Positions 10,037 through 21,116 of a DNA stretch of 64,000 nucleotides are shown here, one piece after another (the first letter of the stretch is position 1; each line of letters opens with the position of its first letter). The notes beneath the pieces were generated by a model. It did no database searches and was not told the DNA's origin. It was given only the letters and a program-made list of their open reading frames with translations. Source of the stretch: Pristionchus mayeri (taxonomy: Eukaryota; Nematoda; Chromadorea; Rhabditida; Neodiplogasteridae); NCBI GenBank assembly GCA_036245805.1, contig BTRK01000002.1, positions 11,776,689 through 11,840,688 on the forward strand, given 5' to 3'. Made by a program: the position numbers and the translations under genes.

Positions 10037-12120
10037 ATGCGGCTGCGCTTCCTTCTGCTCTACTTCCTGCAGTTAATCTACAGTCAGGTGGGGCCATTCT
10101 GATATTGATCATGTGTTCGCAGCAACATATGAGTGTGTGCTGCACAGTTTGAGTGGTTAGCAAGCAGCTTAGAATGAAATCATGCACAAAGTTGCTTAGA
10201 TTCATACAATGCCTAGAACACTAAGGGAAAGTGTCATGTGCATGCCCTTGTTCGGAATTGTGTGCATATCGTATTAGTAAATGAATACACCGCTGTAATT
10301 GGCTTACAATCGTTTTTGTGTTACCGGTAAATTAACTAATAGGAATTGTCATACATATGGAACAAGGATATTAACGGTTGTCCGATACTTGTGCAGAGGC
10401 GCCCATGTCCCTAATTCACTCATTTCAGAAGCGTTACGTACGCATCAGGATTCGCTCTCAAAGACGTCCGTCTGATGCAGTGCGCGCGAAAGTGCGAGGC
10501 GGTGAGATCAAAGATTAATTGGTACATCGGTGAACGAACGAGGAAATCGTTTCTAGGAATGGGAATGTGAGGCCATTGACAGTAAAAAGAGGCAGTGAGA
10601 TTGGAAATATTGTGAAAATTAATCCATATCGAGAACACTTTAGATGACGAATAGACGAAAAAATGGAAAGCCCTTGTAGTTAGGCAATACGCGGTATGGC
10701 TTTGTGCGAAATGAGATGGGAGAAGGGATCAGAGAGTACACATGCTTTTTTTAGCGACATTCGCAAAATCATACGGCTGCAACGCCTTTCAACCTTCTAT
10801 AATGGTTGTTAACCGCTTCAATGGCTTAATGATTTTTTTTCACTAGATCTTCACTGATGAGAAGTGAGGGCTAGACAATTAGGCACGATTTCGCGCACGA
10901 TATTGCTAAATTGTGTCTTTTCCCGAGAAAAAGTGGGCGCGCGCAAATCGTATCTTTCAATTTCCAGGCGATGCCCTGTGCTGGCTTCGCAGCCTTCACG
11001 AACACTTCATCATGTATCACCATTCCTGAGGGCGAAGACCCGGAGTATCTCATGAGCGAGACCGTTGTATTTCTCAAGAGAACCGAGGGAGACACGTGCC
11101 CGATCGGAACACATCTCATGAACACCGGAAACCCGATCACGCAAGTCTCGAGCCCGAACCACGAATCGTCCACATCCACTCCCGATTCGGATCCTAACAC
11201 AAAGGCTACATCTGCTGACGTGGTGGTATCGACGGTTCTGGGTGCTGACTCCAAGGGAAGTTCAACGGAGATCACCGCACCTGAGGGAAATAACGATCCG
11301 GTTGTGACTACGCTACATACCGGTTCCCCCATCGGTGAAACAGATTCTACAACTACTCACATCACTGAAGCCGAGGCAATTACGTCACCTGTGCCTACAA
11401 CCGTTCCTTCCATTTCTACTACTGAACTTTCGACCACGACAGTCCCTATTACCCAATTCCGGACAACTTCAACCAAGCCAGAAACAATCGCTTCCACAAG
11501 TAGTCCTACTCCGTCGACTGTGCCTACTATTACATCACTACCTACCGCTCCCGAGTCAACCACAAGTCTCTCAACGCCCATTGGATCAACAACATCTACT
11601 GCAATCGATTCCATTCCTGCATCTACCACCCATTCAACCACTACTGCCGTTCCCGCAACCTCACCAGTGGCAACCACCTCTACCGTTCTCCCAACTACAA
11701 CTGAGCCAGCCATCACTACTGTCCTCACAAGAGCGACTGATCCAACCACTCCATCTGTGAACTCAACCACAACCGAACTTACCACAACAACTTCAATTCC
11801 GACTACCACAACTGAACCAATCACCACCACAACTTCAACGACGACAATCAATCCCATCACTACCACTGTTGTCACGACTTTATACACTTCCACTGCAACA
11901 TCTCCTTCAACGACCACTACTAATGACCCTACAACTACTACTGAGCCTACCACAACGGCATATCCTTCCACGACCAAGACCCCAACTACAACAGCTACTG
12001 TGACCACGGCTGAACCTACCACCCTACTACTCCTGTCACCACCAATTCAGAGACAATCACAAAGAGACCGACAACAACTACGTCTGTTACGTCAAGTACC
12101 ACAACGATCACTCCAGGAAC
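10037..12120 (+). pseudogene. PAN plus Thr-rich mucin-like gene, left-arm copy, 3'-truncated
   Basis: Exon 1 (10037-10087) encodes a signal peptide (MRLRFLLLYFLQLIYSQ). A PAN-like exon (10429-10501) reads ALKDVRLMQCARKCEA and splices in frame to a long exon from 10968 beginning AMPCAGFAAFTNTSSC; the Cys spacing suits a PAN/apple fold. The rest is a Thr/Ser/Pro-rich stretch of ACN codons, as in heavily O-glycosylated mucins. The phase between exon 1 and the PAN exon does not match, so a small exon is probably unrecognised. At about 12020 the Thr-rich frame shifts by one base, and at 12120 the copy stops where the palindrome folds back. The right-arm copy shares the frameshift but continues much further. 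Confidence 0.7.
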
Positions 12121-12713
12121 AGCACACAGTAGTAATTTACTTTACGAAAGTATGAACAATTTGAGCACAGTGGGTCCTTCCTCTTCTTCACAAGTCGATT
12201 CGATCATTATGAAGTCTTGAGCCACCCCTCTCCGAGTCTTACAAAGAATGCGTTTTAATGATACTGAAGATACGTTTATTATTTCTAGATTTTTTAAGAA
12301 GCAACTATTACTTACGAGGTACGGGAGTCGTCGTGGTGGGAGTCGTTGTCGTCGTGGTAGTTGACGTTGTAGTGGTAGTTGTGGGAGTCGTTGTGGTTGT
12401 CGTTGTCGGAGAAGTGGTCGTCGTGGTAACAGTTGTAGTGGTAGGGGTGGTCGTGGTTGTCGGTATAGTAGTAGTGCTCGTAGTAGGAGAGGTGGTCGTG
12501 GTACTTGGGGTAGTAGTTGTAGTTGAAGTTGTTGAAGAAGTCGTTGTGGTAGTCGGCGCAGTGGTAGTTGTGGGAACAGCAGTGGTGGTTCTGGTTGAAG
12601 TCTTTGTCGTAGAAGTTGGCGCTGTAGTGGTAGTAGTTGAGCTGGTCGTGGTCGTTGGAGTAGTGGGCGTTGTAACAGTCGTTGTTGTGTTGGGAATCGT
12701 GGTGGTGGTGGAT
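12121..12713. other. unpaired centre of the inverted duplication
   Basis: This 593-bp stretch has no partner in the left arm. Read on the minus strand it is simply the 3' continuation of the right-arm mucin-like gene: more Thr codons, then a GTAAGT donor near 12318 and downstream sequence. It keeps the two arms from forming an uninterrupted hairpin. Confidence 0.85.
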
Positions 12714-14797
12714 GTTCCTGGAGTGATCGTTGTGGTACTTGACGTAACAGACGTAGTTGTTGTCGGTCTCTTTGTGATTGTCTCTGAATTGGTGGTGACA
12801 GGAGTAGTAGGGTGGTAGGTTCAGCCGTGGTCACAGTAGCTGTTGTAGTTGGGGTCTTGGTCGTGGAAGGATATGCCGTTGTGGTAGGCTCAGTAGTAGT
12901 TGTAGGGTCATTAGTAGTGGTCGTTGAAGGAGATGTTGCAGTGGAAGTGTATAAAGTCGTGACAACAGTGGTAGTGATGGGATTGATTGTCGTCGTTGAA
13001 GTTGTGGTGGTGATTGGTTCAGTTGTGGTAGTCGGAATTGAAGTTGTTGTGGTAAGTTCGGTTGTGGTTGAGTTCACAGATGGAGTGGTTGGATCAGTCG
13101 CTCTTGTGAGGACAGTAGTGATGGCTGGCTCAGTTGTAGTTGGGAGAACGGTAGAGGTGGTTGCCACTGGTGAGGTTGCGGGAACGGCAGTAGTGGTTGA
13201 ATGGGTGGTAGATGCAGGAATGGAATCGATTGCAGTAGATGTTGTTGATCCAATGGGCGTTGAGAGACTTGTGGTTGACTCGGGAGCGGTAGGTAGTGAT
13301 GTAATAGTAGGCACAGTCGACGGAGTAGGACTACTTGTGGAAGCGATTGTTTCTGGCTTGGTTGAAGTTGTCCGGAATTGGGTAATAGGGACTGTCGTGG
13401 TCGAACGTTCAGTAGTAGAAATGGAAGGAACGGTTGTAGGCACAGGTGACGTAATTGCCTCGGCTTCAGTGATGTGAGTAGTTGTAGAATCTGTTTCACC
13501 GATGGGGGAACCGGTATGTAGCGTAGTCACAACCGGATCGTTATTTCCCTCAGGTGCGGTGATCTCCGTTGAACTTCCCTTGGAGTCAGCACCCAGAACC
13601 GTCGATACCACCACGTCAGCAGATGTAGCCTTTGTGTTAGGATCCGAATCGGGAGTGGATGTGGACGATTCGTGGTTCGGGCTCGAGACTTGCGTGATCG
13701 GGTTTCCGGTGTTCATGAGATGTGTTCCGATCGGGCACGTGTCTCCCTCGGTTCTCTTGAGAAATACAACGGTCTCGCTCATGAGATACTCCGGGTCTTC
13801 GCCCTCAGGAATGGTGATACATGATGAAGTGTTCGTGAAGGCTGCGAAGCCAGCACAGGGCATCGCCTGGAAATTGAAAGATACGATTTGCGCGCGCCCA
13901 CTTTTTCTCGGGAAAAGACACAATTTAGCAATATCGTGCGCGAAATCGTGCCTAATTGTCTAGCCCTCACTTCTCATCAGTGAAGATCTAGTGAAAAAAA
14001 ATCATTAAGCCATTGAAGCGGTTAACAACCATTATAGAAGGTTGAAAGGCGTTGCAGCCGTATGATTTTGCGAATGTCGCTAAAAAAAGCATGTGTACTC
14101 TCTGATCCCTTCTCCCATCTCATTTCGCACAAAGCCATACCGCGTATTGCCTAACTACAAGGGCTTTCCATTTTTTCGTCTATTCGTCATCTAAAGTGTT
14201 CTCGATATGGATTAATTTTCACAATATTTCCAATCTCACTGCCTCTTTTTACTGTCAATGGCCTCACATTCCCATTCCTAGAAACGATTTCCTCGTTCGT
14301 TCACCGATGTACCAATTAATCTTTGATCTCACCGCCTCGCACTTTCGCGCGCACTGCATCAGACGGACGTCTTTGAGAGCGAATCCTGATGCGTACGTAA
14401 CGCTTCTGAAATGAGTGAATTAGGGACATGGGCGCCTCTGCACAAGTATCGGACAACCGTTAATATCCTTGTTCCATATGTATGACAATTCCTATTAGTT
14501 AATTTACCGGTAACACAAAAACGATTGTAAGCCAATTACAGCGGTGTATTCATTTACTAATACGATATGCACACAATTCCGAACAAGGGCATGCACATGA
14601 CACTTTCCCTTAGTGTTCTAGGCATTGTATGAATCTAAGCAACTTTGTGCATGATTTCATTCTAAGCTGCTTGCTAACCACTCAAACTGTGCAGCACACA
14701 CTCATATGTTGCTGCGAACACATGATCAATATCAGAATGGCCCCACCTGACTGTAGATTAACTGCAGGAAGTAGAGCAGAAGGAAGCGCAGCCGCAT
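12142..14797 (-). CDS. secreted PAN domain protein with Thr-rich mucin-like tail, right-arm copy
   Basis: The fuller of two tail-to-tail copies. Exon order on the minus strand: signal peptide (14797-14747), PAN-like exon (14405-14333), and a long exon from 13866 with AMPCAGFAAF and EGEDPEYLMSE followed by about 500 residues dominated by Thr, Ser, Pro and Val. The Thr-rich part runs in one frame to about 12815, where a one-base shift in a TACCACCC context moves it into another frame; Thr codons then continue to PVP and a GTAAGT donor near 12318. If the shift is real the protein ends in an abnormal Leu/Arg/Gln/Pro-rich tail. The likely role is an extracellular, O-glycosylated mucin-type protein of a surface or gut lining, with PAN mediating protein or sugar binding. 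Limits at the 3' end are uncertain. Confidence 0.7.
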
Positions 14798-15245
14798 TAT
14801 CGACCGCCTTACACTACTGAATCTGGGGATTGTGGGGAAGAAAAGGGAAGGAAGAGGGGAGTTGGCTGATGGATTAATATGCGATGAGATGACAGGCACA
14901 AGGGGACGCTGCCCCGTATCCGGACCTCTAGATGAATCAGCAAAAAGGGAAGGCATCAGATGCAAATGGATGGCGAATAGATCGGGAATAGGGGAAATTT
15001 AAAACTGATGCACCATTTTATGAATCTGTTGCCGTAGGTTGCTGAACAAAGGACACCACCTGATCAACTGAGATTTCTTGCTATTTATTAGGTTGTATGC
15101 CACTATTGAACGCACTTGCATCAGTTTTTAATATTGCGTACAGATATGAAAATTGGATAACTTGAAGATGTCCAAAGGGTCAAGTACATTTGTATTGGAC
15201 TACTGTTTATCAGTGAAATCCGTACACATTTGCACGTCGATTCCT

Positions 15246-15995
15246 TCACGTTCTGGGGTGGTTCAGACAGGGAGAAGTCTTCTTATCGAGTGAGTACATA
15301 ACGGGATCGGCGTAAAGGGACTTCTCGCACTCAACCTGAAATTAATTTCAGGTTTTTGAATCACGATTATGTTAAACTACTTTGTTAGCGGCGTTGAGCC
15401 TCACAAACTGTTCAGGGTAAAATTTGGGGTCGAAGTAGGAAATCATTCCTGAGTTAATCTTGGTGCAGATGTCAGAATAAAAAAAGGCATTTCTCATACC
15501 TCCGTACTTGGAGGGTACACAGGCACAAGACTGCTCCTTCCAGGTGGAGGACCAATCCGGCTGGTAAGGATCATGTCGAACTTTACAGGCATCGCTGAAA
15601 GGATATAAAATACAAGATTAAATCTGATAAAGGAAGAAATGAATAGAGAAATCAAAGATCATTCTTACTCTTGCAAGTCAGGGTGTTGTCGGGGCCGACG
15701 GGTACGGAGAAATACTGACAGAACCACTTGAAGGCCTTGATACGACGGGACTCGCCCTGATCACCAGGGTTGGAGGCGTCCTTGATGATTTCATATTTTC
15801 CGATCAACAATATCGCATCAAACAACATTCCATTTTAATTTCAAGAAGAAAGAGATGTTTCAAAAAAGTATTTCAACAAAAGAGATTTTTCATTCACCTC
15901 TCCGTTGCATTCATTGTTGATGATAAGCGATGTGGGACCGAAGATATGGCCGGAATTGCCATCTGCAGTGTTCTGCTCCCCGCCGTTCCACGATC
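15246..15995 (-). CDS. GH19-type chitinase, C-terminal exons only
   Basis: Four exons read on the minus strand: 15995-15898, 15780 to about 15670, 15594-15381 and 15335-15246. The first has FGPTSLIINNEC and the second GESRRIKAFKWFCQYF then GPDNTLTC; together these match the C-terminal third of family 19 glycoside hydrolases (the ITNIINGG...C and RI-FY-RYC-GV-NL-C pattern), which cleave chitin. The catalytic glutamates lie in the N-terminal part of that domain, which I cannot find upstream. The last two exons add a Cys-rich tail (CACVPSKYGG, CLNHPRT). Between exons 2 and 3 the donor reads AAGAGTAAG where AAGAG-GTAAG would keep the frame, so one base seems lost. It is a partial, possibly dead gene. 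Confidence 0.6.
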
Positions 15996-15999
15996 CTGC

Positions 16000-18900
16000 A
16001 ACGAGCGTTCCACTTTATTCAAGGTCCCTTCACTTCTCATGTCAGAAGAAGAAAGGCAAAGGAGCTGCAGCCACAACGACTCCTCCCGTGCTCCTCCTCT
16101 TCCTGGGTCTGCCCCTCTCTCTCACTACTGCAGAGGCCTGCTGCACGAATCTCCCCTCTGATCCCCCCGTCGCTTCTTCCTTCGGGATTCTCTCTCACAG
16201 GCACTCCACAACCGACTCTCCCTGCCACATCTGGTAAGAATGAATGATCGGAATAGTACTTGAAATATAGTATTCAGGTACTAGTGAATAGTACCTGAAC
16301 GGTGGAGAAAATGAACAGTGTACAACATAGTGTATTGTAGATGATGCTGCTTTCAAGCATTTCATGATATACTCCATGATGATGATGCACACTGAACTGA
16401 CCGGAATCAAGATGATGGTGAACAACCTCTATCTGGGATGGAATACACTCGTCATCCAAAGTGTTAATCGATCCACGAGTGCCCACCAGGAAGTAAGCAT
16501 ACCTTCTTCACACCACAATAACGATTAGTAGCAAGGGATCATTGGTTGGTATTACAGGTCATGGGTTCGAAGGATCGCCTGCAAGAGGTTACGAAAGCGG
16601 CGAAACAAGTTGAAGTAGTGGTTGAAAAGGTGTCGGGGCAGATAGTCAAGAACAAAGGTAAGAAAATTTTATTGAACAATTGCACTAGCCACCCAGCCCC
16701 TCATGCACACTGCCCAATACAGACTTCTCCTACTCCCCGTATACGACGAAGGAAGCGATCGATGCTATCTACCATGGCCAATATCCGACCATGCTGGTCA
16801 CAGCTATCTAAAAGGTGTTATACAACAAGAGTGATCCGGCGGATGCAGCCGACTTCTCGGTGCCGTTCAGCTTCCGATCGAACCAGGCTAAGGCGAATTT
16901 GCTGGTCGGGGTAAAAACGGGTCCATACCAAAACGTCCCCCCTCTCTAAAGGGGTACTACCAAAACGTCCCCTCCGCGCGCTACCAAAACGTCCCCCCTC
17001 TACCAAAACGTCCCCTCTACCAAAACGTCCCCCACCAAAACTTCCCCTCTCCCTCCCTTGCCTGTGGTCGTGAAATAATGATCCCCCTTAGATGTGCATA
17101 CATTATGGTCTTGCGATTTTCCTTTCCCCATTACGTTGTGTGGAAAGAACAGTACGTAATAGATACAACAGTTTTATCACAATGATCCAAATAGAGGAAC
17201 GACAATACATATCACTTTACTTTAGTTCTCAAACTTGTCTCACTCTCACTGTCTCTCATATCTCTCTCAGAACTCTCCCATTGGTCTCTTTTTTCTTTTC
17301 ATTTCTTCTCAGTTCTTCTCACTTTCTTCTCATTTCTTCTCACTTTTTACCCTCCTTTCGAGTTGAAAGTTGAAATCTGAAAATTAATAATAAGTGAATA
17401 GATTTGTATGGCACATGAATTGTTTAGATATTAATAGATTTGAATGGCACACGGATTGTTTCTGAATATGCAAAAAGTGCAAGCACTAAATATTGAATAT
17501 GAGATTTGATAACCAAATTCTGCTAGTTTCCAAGTTTTAGTTCAGTGTTTTTTGTTGCAGAATTTGGTCATCTCATCTAACTAGTCTTCTTCTCCCTTCT
17601 ATCGAGTTGAAATCTGAAATGAGTAAAATTAGTTGTAGAATTGTTTGTATGGTACAAGGATGGTTTCTCATTAGAAACAAGTGAAAGTGCTAAATATAAA
17701 TGGTAAAAACTAGATTAGATTACGAAATTCTACGAAAGTTTCTAAGATTCAGTTAAGTTTTTCGTGGCAGAATTTCGTCATCTTATCTAGGTAACTCATA
17801 ATCTCAGCATTGGTTGGGTCCCTCTCCTCCAGAATCGAATCGAACTCTAGCATGGGTGCCAGAGTTTCGATCGATCTCTTCTCGTCCTCCTCGCTCAGCT
17901 CGTAACTCGATCCATTGTACAGATAGTGCTTCATAGAAATATTATCATCCAATTCGGTATTCTGATATATAATTATCCGTTATTGTCGTACGATATATAG
18001 CTCACCAAGAGGAATTTAACGAGTTCCATGAGTGGGGGATGGAAGTGACTGAGCAGTCCTCTATAAGTTAAATAATTTAGGATGCACTCTGGTTTTGTTT
18101 CATTCATTCAACAGAAATCTTACCGGTGCCAACTCTCAACGAGATTGGTGGTTCGATGACGATCGACCATGAACTTACACACCATCGCCTCCGGCTGAGA
18201 CATCCATTCGGACTTAAAATACTCCAGGAAATTATGGGCTGCTGTGTAAGCAGGGTGTACATTGGACACAGGGACCACGAGAAGGCCACACCTGGAAGAA
18301 GTAAAAATGAGTATCGAGTGAAGGAAAGATATTCGTGAATAAACGTACTGGTCAATGTACACTCGAGGAAGGAAGATGGACGCACGAATTCGATTGAACC
18401 ACACACGCACGACAGGATGGCTCCTCGCGAATGCATTCAGCCCGTAGGATGAAATTTTGTTATTAATGCATTTGAGAGCATGGCAGGAACAACCTTGGTG
18501 TGTTGCCATCGGGAGAGTAGTTCGGATAGCCTTTATGATCCCCGTCTCCCAATCACTCACGATCCGAACTCCTCTCAGGGGGAAATTCATCTCCGAGAAG
18601 ATCGAGAACAGGAACTGTAAATATACGATGTATTGGTTCAAACAGTCACAGCAAACCTCGAAAAGGAGGATGTACTCGGAGGCGGCCTTGGATGGAAGGA
18701 GAGCAGCCATCAGCAGATAGCTTGTGTTTCGGCAGCAGACTCGGATTGTTTTGTCTCTTTCACCTATAATTTCGATATCCTTATCATCTATCTGATCGTA
18801 CTCCTCCACTCTCGATACTCCGGTTGCTCTGAAATTATTAGGAATAGGAAGAAATTATTAGAAAAGGAATATTAGGAATTATTAGGAAAAACTATTTGTT

Positions 18901-20560
18901 TCATCTCATAACCGACTATGAAAACTAACTTTTTCACGTCCGACAGCTGCCGTTTCCTCTTGTTCTTGTTTTTGCCTCCACTGTACAGATCGAGAACCTC
19001 ATCGACGTCACCTGGCAAGATAAGATTAGCAATGCCCTCTCTTGGCAATCATAGCATTGCATTCCTTGTATGCACGGGATGGGTTCTTCAAGTGACCCGC
19101 TGATGCAGACTCAGAGTTCTTGACGGAAAAATCCTTCCTGAGGATAACACTTTCATTTATTTAAGATAAACAAAACTTATAAATAAAAAATATTTCTCAC
19201 GCAATTTTGGAACTAAGGACTACTGCTGCCCTGCACTTCTCGTCCGTAGTCCAATCGCATCTGTGGCGAGAGGCATCAGCGGGGTTCGAGAGGAACACCG
19301 CTTGACCCTCATCGGGAAAGAACACCCGTACGGTTGCTTTCGTGCCTGCAGAGGTGGATCTTTCACATGAGATACATGCATACTTAGCCTTCCGATTGGT
19401 TACAGGGACTTCATCTCCATCGATTTTATCTTTGAATCGGAAAGACAAGATGTAGTCCTGCTCTCCACTGATTCGGTATGCGGCAATCTTGTTTTTGCCT
19501 TACAATGTAAGATGTAATGAAAATCTTTTTGTATGTGGTAAAGATAAACTAAATACATAATAACTTTACGTACCTTGGTTGCTCGGTAAGGAAAATCCGC
19601 TCCACGTGTTGCTGATTGCTGCCATTTTTGAAGAGAAGCAAAATCATAAACCGAAAAACAAACGTCATACGCTTGCAACGAAAATGAAAAACGAAAATCA
19701 CTTATCAGGAATTATGGAAAGGAAAATATTAAAAAATAGAGGAAGAGAGAGAGAGAGCGCGCGCGCATGTGTGATGCACTGCTCTGAGGGCTCCCTTATA
19801 TAGGGGAGAGGGGAGGGGGAGGGCAGGAACCTTCCTTTGTGCGGAGGGGGAGGGCAGGAACCTTCCGTTGTGGGGAGGGGGAGGGCAGGAACCTTCCGTT
19901 GTGGGGAGGGGGAGGGCAGGAACCTTCCGTTGTGGGGAGGGGGGGGGGCAGGAACCTTCCTTTGTCGTCGGATGTGGCTGGAGCCGACTGATCAACTGAC
20001 AAGAGATCATGAGTGATCATGAGTTCATGCCCACAGGCAAGGGAGGGCGAGGGGACGCTTTGGTGGGGGACGTTTTGGTAGAGGGGACGTTTTGGTAGAG
20101 GGGGGACGTTTTGGTAAGGGGACGTTTTGGTAGCGCGCGGAGGGGACGTTTTGGTAGTACCCCTTTAGAGAGGGGGGACGTTTTGGTATGGACCCGGTAA
20201 AAACATTCGCTCGTTAGAGCATGCATAAAAAATAACAAGAACTAACTTTTCAGGCGGGTCTCCATAGAAGATTTGTGTCCTGCGCTGCGACGCAAACATC
20301 GATTCGCAGGCAGGTCGTCGAATGGCTCAGCAATTATGCTGGAATCGTAAAGCGAGCCAATGAAAAGCGGGGCAAACTGGCGAGCATCACTAAGAAGCCA
20401 CAGGGACAGGGAGTCAAGCAGAAAGGAAAGAAGAAGAAGGGGCAACCAAGGCAGTTGAGATGCTCTCTGAGGAGGAGGGAAAAGGGGAAGGCGAAGAGGA
20501 CATGGTCGAGACGATGAACGAGACGCCGCATTGTATAATAACCCTAGATAATGAACAAAG
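16000..20560 (+). CDS. unrecognised gene carrying the MULE insertion
   Basis: Several plus-strand segments have good exon borders. About 16401-16493 reads NNLYLGWNTLVIQSVNRS and ends in GTAAGC. 16560-16657, after TTACAG, reads SKDRLQEVTKAAKQVEVVVE and ends in GTAAGA. A third, from 16724 after CAATACAG, reads KEAIDAIYHGQYPTMLVTAI, meets an in-frame TAA, and stays open beyond it to 16909 (DAADFSVPFSFRSNQAKANL). On the far side of the MULE, after TTTTCAG near 20253, a basic segment reads RRQVVEWLSNYAGIVKRANE and turns Lys-rich. I do not recognise the family. The MULE target duplication includes this gene's GGTAAAAAC splice donor. With the internal stop it may be a pseudogene. Confidence 0.4.
16919..17056 (+). 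repeat. MULE left terminal repeat with iterated ACCAAAACGTCCCC
   Basis: The terminal repeat contains about six copies of a 14-base motif in the same orientation, at uneven spacing, with a GCGCGC stretch after the second. The same array in inverse order closes the element at 20050-20195. Iterated subterminal motifs of this kind are usual transposase-binding sites. Confidence 0.85.
17749..19625 (-). CDS. MULE-family transposase with zinc-binding N-terminus
   Basis: Translation starts at an ATG at 19625 (MAAISNTWSGF). Exon 2 (about 19501-19200) has a Cys/His pattern of the FLYWCH/WRKY-GCM1 type used for DNA binding (KYACISCERS then HRCDWTTDEKC). Later exons carry the MULE catalytic core: LLPSKAASEYILLF, RIVSDWETGIIKAI with a conserved Asp, and HQGCSCHALKC with the C-x2-H signature. 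Exon 18291-18124 has HRTTNLVESWHR, the conserved C-terminal MULE block, and the last exon (17952-17749) ends EKLN-stop. I could not place the first catalytic Asp (DGTF-type) and one middle junction lacks a GT donor, so activity is uncertain. It would cut and join its own terminal repeats in the nucleus. Confidence 0.82.
19808..19965. repeat. G-rich minisatellite inside the MULE
   Basis: Four to five tandem copies of a unit of about 31-38 bp built on GGGAGGGGGAGGGCAGGAAC and ending CTTCCGTTGTG. It lies between the transposase start and the right terminal repeat. The G-runs could form four-stranded structures. Confidence 0.85.
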
Positions 20561-20564
20561 TATC

Positions 20565-21115
20565 CAAGGCTGAAATGACAGATCGGGAAACGATGGTAAA
20601 ATCAGATGGCGAGGGCCAGAAAAGATATGGGAGTGTGCTTTCGCGCGCGATACATAGGGTGTTCTCGCGATATGGAATTCATATCGGCATGGAATTCATT
20701 TTTATATGTCTCCACTAGTGGGCAACTGCGCCTTTTTTAACGTTAGATTTCAAAATTTAGAAAATCATTGCCCGATCGAGTACGAAAATACCGGCAAAAT
20801 CATGGTTATCATGGCGCGTCTGACCCAGCGCTAGAGGTCACGGAAATAAAGGGTACAATATCGGCATTTTTGAATAGATTGACCGAAATCATGAATCTGA
20901 CCCAGCGCCTGACCCACGGCTACGGGTTACGGTAGCTTTCCGTTACGGTTGGAGTACGGTATTGACGTTTTCCCCTCCTCCCCTCTCTTCTTGCCCCTTT
21001 CCTTGTCGGTCTCTCTCCAATTCTCGTACTCTCTCTTCTTCTCTAGCCACCGAGAGAGCACGTGAAATGAAGAGAGCCTCTCCCTTCTTCCCCTCTCTAT
21101 CCATCATTCCATAGG
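20565..21115. other. non-coding stretch before the LINE tail
   Basis: Right-arm-only DNA between the unrecognised plus-strand gene and the LINE. It includes an imperfect internal repetition of CTGACCCAGCGC (20820, 20900) and a pyrimidine-rich tract near 20970-21060. No exon was recognised. Confidence 0.4.
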
Positions 21116-21116
21116 A

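Larger units (their letters stand above)
6949..12120. repeat. left arm of a giant inverted duplication
   Basis: The reverse complement of this 5.17-kb stretch is found at 12714-23392, with one 5,507-bp segment extra on the right. Positions pair with a constant sum of 24834 from 9208 to 12120 and of 30341 from 6949 to 9207, so I detect no other length change. The encoded frames are identical except for one residue (Leu versus Arg near 11430). The arm carries a copine exon copy, a LINE, GH19 3' exons and a PAN-mucin gene. Confidence 0.95.
16919..20195 (-). mobile_element. Mutator-like element (MULE) with 9-bp target duplication
   Basis: A 3,277-bp element flanked by the perfect 9-bp direct repeat GGTAAAAAC (16910-16918 and 20196-20204), the signature length for MULE insertion. 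Its ends are inverted repeats starting GGGTCCATACCAAAACGTCC and extending about 120 bp. Within both ends the motif ACCAAAACGTCCCC is repeated about five or six times, like an array of transposase-binding sites. The interior holds a multi-exon transposase gene on the minus strand and a G-rich minisatellite. The terminal repeats and target duplication look intact, so the insertion is probably young. The sites are absent from the left palindrome arm because that arm lacks the whole segment. Confidence 0.93.

Noticed and set aside
11335..11760. Leu/Pro/Gln-rich open frame inside the mucin exon
   Set aside because: Another frame of the Thr-codon repeat with no start context or conserved motif.
11357..12022. 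Long Val-rich open frame on the minus strand
   Set aside because: It is the antisense of the Thr-codon repeat (ACN against NGT) of the mucin-like gene, as are the plus-strand frames at 12258-12818 and 12812-13477.
15905..16247. Overlapping Pro/Ser-rich plus-strand frames
   Set aside because: They overlap the minus-strand GH19 exon and lack conserved motifs or consistent splice sites as a long protein.
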